Positions 59,462 to 64,000 of a DNA stretch of 64,000 bases are shown piece after piece (position 1 is the first letter of the stretch; each line of letters opens with the position of its first letter). The position numbers were made by a program, and so were the translations under genes. The notes beneath the pieces were generated by a model, which was not told the origin of the DNA, ran no database searches, and was given only the letters and a program-made list of their open reading frames with translations. The DNA comes from DTU032 sp964346175 (GTDB taxonomy: Bacteria; Bacillota; Clostridia; Saccharofermentanales; DTU023), in the NCBI GenBank assembly GCA_964346175.1, contig CAYFTG010000004.1, forward strand, positions 33,459 to 97,458. Reading direction: 5' to 3'.

Positions 59462-59941
59462 ATGACAGCGAATGAATTGCAGGAAATAGCCATAGAAAGA
59501 CTTGCCGCGAGAGGTGTAGAACTTAAGGATATTGCTCAGATCGTCTTGGAGTTGCAGAGGCCTTTTAGAACAGATTTGACCTTGGATGATTGTGTCAATA
59601 ACTTAGTCCACGTACTGCGGAAAAGAGAAGTATCCCATGCGGTGCTGACCGGGATTGCTCTTGATGAGCTGGCAGAACAGAAATTACTGCCGGAGCCCCT
59701 ACAATCTATAGTCGAATGTGACGATAATCTGTATGGCATCGATGAGGTCATTCCCCTTTCAATAGTCAATGTCTACGGAACAATCGGCTTGACCAACTTC
59801 GGTTATCTGGACAAGGTGAAATACGGAATCATCAAGGAACTTGATGAGGAAAAGGACGAAGTCGTTAACACCTTCCTCGATGACATCGTAGCCGGCTTGG
59901 CCAGCGCAGCCGCTTCCAGAATTGCCCACTCACAAGACTAG
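59462..59941 (+). CDS. pgpA: Phosphatidylglycerophosphatase A family protein (YutG-like)
   Basis: A 159-residue protein of the PgpA/YutG type, thought to remove phosphate from phosphatidylglycerol phosphate in phospholipid synthesis. Family blocks are LAARGVELKDIAQIVLELQ, VLRKREVSHAVLTGIALDEL, LYGIDEVIPLSIVNVYGTI, GLTNFGYLDK and TFLDDIVAGLASAAASRIAH. It lacks the N-terminal membrane helices of the longer PgpA proteins, as do YutG-like ones, so the enzymatic assignment is family inference. ATG 59462 follows AGAAAGG; the frame extends 13 codons upstream without a ribosome site. Confidence 0.8.
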   Translation: MTANELQEIAIERLAARGVELKDIAQIVLELQRPFRTDLTLDDCVNNLVHVLRKREVSHAVLTGIALDELAEQKLLPEPLQSIVECDDNLYGIDEVIPLSIVNVYGTIGLTNFGYLDKVKYGIIKELDEEKDEVVNTFLDDIVAGLASAAASRIAHSQD

Positions 59942-59975
59942 ATATTCCATCAGCCAAATAACCACTCTGCAAGCT

Positions 59976-60004
59976 TTGACAGCCACCTCGCAATCAGCTA
60001 ATAT
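59976..60004 (+). promoter_or_regulatory. Promoter of pheST
   Basis: TTGACA (59976-59981), 17-base spacer, TAATAT (59999-60004). Transcription would start about 60011, at the beginning of the T-box leader. Confidence 0.85.
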
Positions 60005-60011
60005 TTTGCTA

Positions 60012-60262
60012 ATAGCGCTGATGAGGAAGCAAAGCAATCCCTCATAGACACTGACAGAGAAAGACAGACGTGGCTGAAATCTGTCTCCGGTGATCTGGAT
60101 TGCCATTCACCCTCGGAGCTGCCGCTCTGCGGCCGGCCCGAAAGCCGTTAAACTTCACTGGAGTGGCGGAGAAAGCACTGAGAAAAGCTGATTCCGCAAG
60201 ATGGGTGGTACCGCGATAATTCGTCCCATGGAAGATTAATTCCGTGGGATTTTTCTTTATTA
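60012..60262 (+). promoter_or_regulatory. T-box riboswitch leader (tRNA-Phe, TTC specifier) with terminator
   Basis: The conserved T-box GATGGGTGGTACCGCG lies at 60200-60215. The specifier TTC (60106-60108) is in CCATTCACC followed by CGGAGCTG, the normal specifier-loop context, and reads phenylalanine. Stem I begins near GATGAGGAAGC and includes CAGAGA. The terminator stem (60224-60233 with 60240-60249, one G-U) is followed by ATTTTTC. Uncharged tRNA-Phe would stabilise the antiterminator and allow pheST transcription. It fills the 363-base region between pgpA and pheS. Confidence 0.95.
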
Positions 60263-60304
60263 ATATAATTCCTCAGCTAACACTGAGATGAAAGGTGACA
60301 GAAT

Positions 60305-61342
60305 ATGTTAGATGAACTTGCAAAAGTCCGAGAGGACGCACTCGCTGCCGTTGACGCCTCTAAAGATCTCGACGAGCTGGATGAGACAAGGCAGTCGCTC
60401 TTAGGACGTAAAGGCATGATTACCGAGCTGCTCAAGAGTGTCGGTTCCAGACCTCCGGAAGAACGCCGCAGTTTCGGGCAGAATACGAATCAGATCAAAA
60501 AAGAACTCACACAAGCTCTAGAAGAGAAAGCCGCTGAGCTATTGAGCTCCGCTTCCGTCTTCGACCAGGCTCCGGACTTGACCGTCCCTGGGATCAAACC
60601 TCAGAGCGGCGGCCTCCACCCCATCACCCAAATGAGCTATGACTTGAACGATGCCTTCCTTTCATTGGGCTTTGAAGTTTATCACGAACACGAGATAAGT
60701 AGTGAGCTCTATGCCTTTGACCACCTCAATTTTCCACCGGAACACCCTGCTCGTGAAACCATGGACACCTACTGGCTGGCCGGCACAGAAAACGAAACCG
60801 GTGCCTCCCGTCTGGCGCTGCGTCCCCACCTTACCGGTGGATCAGTGCGTTATCTGCAGGAGCATGGCGCCCCTGCCCGCTTCGTTTACCCGGGACGTGT
60901 CTATCGCAATGAGGCCACCGACGCCAATCATGAACGCGCCTTCTATCAATACGAGGCCTTAATTGTTGAGAAAAACTTTTCTTTCGCCTCTGGCCAGCTC
61001 TTCGTGCAGACAATCTTATCGAAAGTTTTCGGACGCGATGTTCCGGTGCGCATGCGAGCGGGCTTTTTCCCCTTCGTTGAACCCGGCTTTGAGATCGACA
61101 TGCAGTGCCAGGTATGTCTTGGCGCCGGCTGTCGCACCTGTAAACATGTCGGGTGGATAGAAATCATGCCGGGTGGAGTACCTCACCCGAACGTCTTGAA
61201 AGCAGCAGGACTTAATCCCGAAGAGTGGAGCGGATTCTATATCAACATTGGACTAGACCGGCTGGTAATGATGCGCTACGGCATTGACGACGTAAGGCTG
61301 ATGCATAGCGCAGATCTGCGCTTCCTCGAACAGTATCAATAA
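60305..61342 (+). CDS. pheS: Phenylalanyl-tRNA synthetase alpha subunit
   Basis: Catalytic subunit of the alpha2-beta2 phenylalanine-tRNA ligase. The N-terminal coiled coil (about residues 1-90) contains GRKGMITELLKSVG. Class II motif 2 lies in ARFVYPGRVYRNEATDANHE and motif 3 near the end in INIGLDRLVMMRYGIDDVRL. An insertion QCQVCLGAGCRTCKHVGWIEI carries four cysteines in two CxxC-like pairs, a variant known from other bacterial PheS proteins. Length 345. ATG follows AAAGGTGA. Confidence 0.95.
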   Translation: MLDELAKVREDALAAVDASKDLDELDETRQSLLGRKGMITELLKSVGSRPPEERRSFGQNTNQIKKELTQALEEKAAELLSSASVFDQAPDLTVPGIKPQSGGLHPITQMSYDLNDAFLSLGFEVYHEHEISSELYAFDHLNFPPEHPARETMDTYWLAGTENETGASRLALRPHLTGGSVRYLQEHGAPARFVYPGRVYRNEATDANHERAFYQYEALIVEKNFSFASGQLFVQTILSKVFGRDVPVRMRAGFFPFVEPGFEIDMQCQVCLGAGCRTCKHVGWIEIMPGGVPHPNVLKAAGLNPEEWSGFYINIGLDRLVMMRYGIDDVRLMHSADLRFLEQYQ

Positions 61343-61361
61343 GATAAAGGAGCAAATAACG

Positions 61362-63809
61362 ATGAAATTATCCTTGAATTGGATTCGCGACTATATAGAT
61401 TTACCGGAAGATTTAGAAATATCACAGCTAGCTCACGACCTCACGATGAGGACGGTCGAGGTTGAAGGTATCGAGTCGACACGTGACCTCTTGGACGGCC
61501 TCGTTGTCGGAAAAATTATTTCAGTAGAGCAGCATCCGGATGCCGATCTTTTGCGAGTAGTCATGACTGATGTAGGCACAGACGAGCCTTTGCAGATTGT
61601 CTGCGGCGGTTCCAACCTCGAACCCGAACAATTAGTCGCAGTTGCCGTGCCTGGATCGATGGTGCGCTGGCACGGAGAAGGCGATCCCGTCGAAATCGAG
61701 CCCGCTAAATTGCGCGGAGTAATGTCTTTCGGCATGATCTGCGGCGCAAACGAACTGGGGCTGGAAGAGCTCTTCCCCGTCGATGACGAACGCATCATTA
61801 TGGACCTGAGCGAGTTCGAGGTCGCTCCCGGAACTGCCCTAGCCGATGCTCTAGACTTGGATGACCACATCTTAGAGATCGACAATAAATCAATGACGAA
61901 CCGTCCTGATCTCTGGGGACATTACGGTATTGCACGTGAACTAGCAGCTATTTATAATCTCGAACTCAAGGAGATTGGAGATTTCAAACTTCCTGCAGAT
62001 ACGCCTCAATACAGTGTTGACATTATCGCAGAAGAAGACTGCCACCGTTATGTTGCCGCTGTCTATGAGGGCGTTGAGAACAAGCCCTCACCATTTTGGA
62101 TGCAGCAGCGGCTCTGGTCCGTCGGACAACGCCCGATCAACCTTTTGGTCGACATCAGCAACTACGTCATGATGGCCACCGGTGAGCCGACCCATGGTTT
62201 CGATGCCGAGCATATTCATGAAGGCATTATCGTCCGCCGCGCTCAGCAAGGTGAAAAACTCGAGCTTCTCGACAAAAAAGATCTTACCCTCACAGAAAGT
62301 GATCTGCTCATCTGCGACCACAGTGGCCCCGTTGCCCTGGCAGGCGTCATGGGCGGCGCACGCGATTCCGTCCTGCCCGAAACCACGAGCCTAGTACTTG
62401 AACTGGCCAACTTCGACGCTCAGCAAATCAGACGAACAGCGAGCAAATACGACCAGCGCACCGAATCCTCAACCCGTTTTGAAAAAGCGATCGACACACA
62501 GCGTATCGATCAAGCCCTAGCACTCGCAGATAAACTAATCCGCGACCTCATGCCGAACGCAAAGCTGATTGCCTTCAAAGATGCGTATCCCCAAAAAACC
62601 GAAACAAGCCAAATAGATGTCAGCCTTGACTTCTTGGAGCGCGGCTTAGGACGTAAAATTGATGCTGACGAGGTCAAAGAACTCTTGCTCCCATTGGGCT
62701 TTGAAGTGGAGCAAAAGGATGCCGCTAACATCGTGGTTAGCGTACCTTCTTGGCGCTCCACCGGCGATGTTTCACTAAGTCATGACATCCTAGAGGAAGT
62801 CGCCCGCATGATCGGCTACGAAAACTTTGCCTTTGTCGCCCCAACTGTAAGCTTGCAAGAACCGATCAATCAGCCCTATGTCGATTTAGATCGCAACATT
62901 CGTACTTATCTAGCAGATCGTTGCGGCTTCCGCGAGATATTTACCTATCCTTGGATATCCGATAGTTATATTGAGGCTGTGGGCTTGAAGCTCGAGGAGC
63001 ATCTGCGCTTGGCAGCCCCTCCGGCACCAAACCAAAGTCATCTCCGCTCTTCCCTACTCCCAGGCCTACTTGAAGCAGCTCAGAAAAACCTCCGTTATAG
63101 AGACGAATTCAAAATATTTGAACTGACAGAAGTCTTCCATCCTGCTGAAATCAGCAGCAACGACTCCGCGGAAGTGCTGCCACTGCAAGAACGCTATCTG
63201 GGCGGGGCCATTGTAAGACCTGATACCTCCGATCCCTTTGACCTCTTACGACAGGCCCGAGGCGTCATAGAATCCTTGCCCCGCTATTGTCACGCTGAGA
63301 CAATACATCTGCGTGCTAGTGCAGATGGTAATCACGCAGATTGGGCTGACCGCAACGCTTGGTTAGAGATTATAGATCACAAAAATGAAGTCATAGGTCA
63401 AGTGGGCATTGTCTCACTCCAAACCATGTCAGACGTAAACATTAAACGTTCCCTAGTAGCTTTAATTGAACTTAATGTAGAAAAGCTAGAACCCTTCTCC
63501 TCTAGGTCGAACTCCTACGAAGCACTACCCCACTACCCACTAGTAGAAGAAGATCTCTCACTACTGATGGACGAATCCACCACTTGGGAATCACTGGAAG
63601 AAGTCGTCTTGAAACAAGAGGGCGTAAAGCGGATCCAATTCATGGAAGAATATCGCGGCGAGCAAGTTCCAGCCGGCAAGAAATCAGTTATGCTACGTTT
63701 CTGGATGGGCTCGGATGAAAAAACCCTCAGCTCCGAAGATATCGAAAAACAAACAAGCATCATCGTAAGAGCACTGAAAGAAGCTACAGGAGCCGAGATC
63801 CGTCAATAG
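61362..63809 (+). CDS. pheT: Phenylalanyl-tRNA synthetase beta subunit
   Basis: The large subunit, 815 residues, needed for tRNA binding and editing. In order: an N-terminal tRNA-binding OB domain (VVGKIISVEQHPDADLLRVV, about residues 47-66), B3/B4 editing domain (LLVDISNYVMMATGEPTHGF, AGVMGGARDSV), B5 domain, a catalytic-like domain (HDILEEVARMIGYENF) and a C-terminal ferredoxin-fold anticodon-binding domain (NSYEALPHYPLVEEDLSLL). It starts 19 bases after pheS behind AAGGAG and shares the T-box. Confidence 0.96.
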   Translation: MKLSLNWIRDYIDLPEDLEISQLAHDLTMRTVEVEGIESTRDLLDGLVVGKIISVEQHPDADLLRVVMTDVGTDEPLQIVCGGSNLEPEQLVAVAVPGSMVRWHGEGDPVEIEPAKLRGVMSFGMICGANELGLEELFPVDDERIIMDLSEFEVAPGTALADALDLDDHILEIDNKSMTNRPDLWGHYGIARELAAIYNLELKEIGDFKLPADTPQYSVDIIAEEDCHRYVAAVYEGVENKPSPFWMQQRLWSVGQRPINLLVDISNYVMMATGEPTHGFDAEHIHEGIIVRRAQQGEKLELLDKKDLTLTESDLLICDHSGPVALAGVMGGARDSVLPETTSLVLELANFDAQQIRRTASKYDQRTESSTRFEKAIDTQRIDQALALADKLIRDLMPNAKLIAFKDAYPQKTETSQIDVSLDFLERGLGRKIDADEVKELLLPLGFEVEQKDAANIVVSVPSWRSTGDVSLSHDILEEVARMIGYENFAFVAPTVSLQEPINQPYVDLDRNIRTYLADRCGFREIFTYPWISDSYIEAVGLKLEEHLRLAAPPAPNQSHLRSSLLPGLLEAAQKNLRYRDEFKIFELTEVFHPAEISSNDSAEVLPLQERYLGGAIVRPDTSDPFDLLRQARGVIESLPRYCHAETIHLRASADGNHADWADRNAWLEIIDHKNEVIGQVGIVSLQTMSDVNIKRSLVALIELNVEKLEPFSSRSNSYEALPHYPLVEEDLSLLMDESTTWESLEEVVLKQEGVKRIQFMEEYRGEQVPAGKKSVMLRFWMGSDEKTLSSEDIEKQTSIIVRALKEATGAEIRQ

Positions 63810-63850
63810 GACTTAGCTCCAACAGCTAGAAACATAAACTAACTTTAAAG

Positions 63851-63884
63851 AGACTAGGTATTCAATTCACCTAGTCTTTTTTTT
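63851..63884 (+). terminator. Terminator of pheST
   Basis: AGACTAGGT (63851-63859) pairs with ACCTAGTCT (63869-63877), followed by a run of T. Confidence 0.92.
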
Positions 63885-64000
63885 AGCTATAATGTTACTA
63901 GTTATTCAGAGAAGTAATGAGTTGCCTCCATGAAAAGAGCTTATTAGATGCAAGCTTCTGTGAAAATGTTAAGCCAGTCCCTACGTTGATATCGCCTGTT
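63885..64000 (-). other. Unassigned window-edge sequence
   Basis: Nothing recognised. On the minus strand one frame is open for 33 codons from the window edge to a stop at 63898 (ending QLITSLNN), which could be the tail of a gene lying mostly outside the window. Confidence 0.2.

Overview
The window reads as a draft chromosome segment from a low-to-mid GC anaerobic Firmicute (Clostridia / Eubacteriales). The evidence is strong AGGAGG-type ribosome sites with frequent TTG and GTG starts, a T-box leader, ptb-buk butyrate genes, a MarR-controlled ABC exporter pair, a BMP/Nup nucleoside importer and a NusG-II / Gx-transporter / ApbE group. I cannot fix the genus; a fermentative Oscillospirales- or Fastidiosipila/Mageeibacillus-like lineage is only a guess. 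There are two 100-base N runs (3512-3611 and 24867-24966). I see no rRNA, CRISPR array, prophage or classical IS element.

Layout. 1-4.6 kb (minus): an L,D-transpeptidase lipoprotein, a NusG domain II protein and a Gx-transporter/ApbE fusion, then an M50 protease and the start of scpA. 4.9-8.7 kb (plus): a PlsC-like acyltransferase, a GltS glutamate:sodium symporter and a stand-alone E2-type acyltransferase-fold protein that lacks its catalytic His. 8.7-14.7 kb: ptb-buk (minus) diverging from xdhABC (plus). 14.7-21.9 kb (minus): a HIT protein, alaS, a degenerate PP2C/TM/LysM protein, ispD and radA. 22-29.2 kb: an acyl-CoA ligase-like enzyme, tRNA-Ala(CGC), two SDR enzymes, a metallophosphoesterase, pdxK and an ABC-F protein. 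29.4-33.6 kb: an Fe-S type Rrf2 regulator, a baeRF-type eRF1 homologue with cdd, a cyclophilin and methionine gamma-lyase. 33.7-45.6 kb: two heterodimeric ABC exporters, the second MarR-controlled, around a membrane pair (DUF5058 plus partner), an M20 peptidase and rtcB. 45.8-55.8 kb: a Wzz-like protein with a kinase-like tail, a DUF1349 protein, a cysteine hydrolase, a broken ArsC/Spx-like gene and a six-gene nucleoside uptake and hydrolysis operon. 56-64 kb: a flavodoxin-fold oxidoreductase, a GNAT enzyme, a GIY-YIG / double-CDGSH pair bracketed by an inverted repeat, an MBL-fold protein, a PgpA-like protein and T-box-controlled pheST.

How the parts fit (inference). GltS, methionine gamma-lyase, the M20 peptidase and ptb-buk suggest amino-acid and peptide fermentation ending in acyl-phosphate ATP synthesis. 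The BMP/Nup importer, two nucleoside hydrolases and XdhABC form a plausible nucleoside-to-oxidised-purine route.

The least ordinary items are the Gx-ApbE fusion with an internal lipobox, the pseudo-phosphatase/LysM membrane protein, the Wzz with a P-loop-less kinase-like domain, the E2 fold with Glu replacing His, the DUF5058-partner-M20 module, and the palindrome-flanked GIY-YIG/CDGSH segment.
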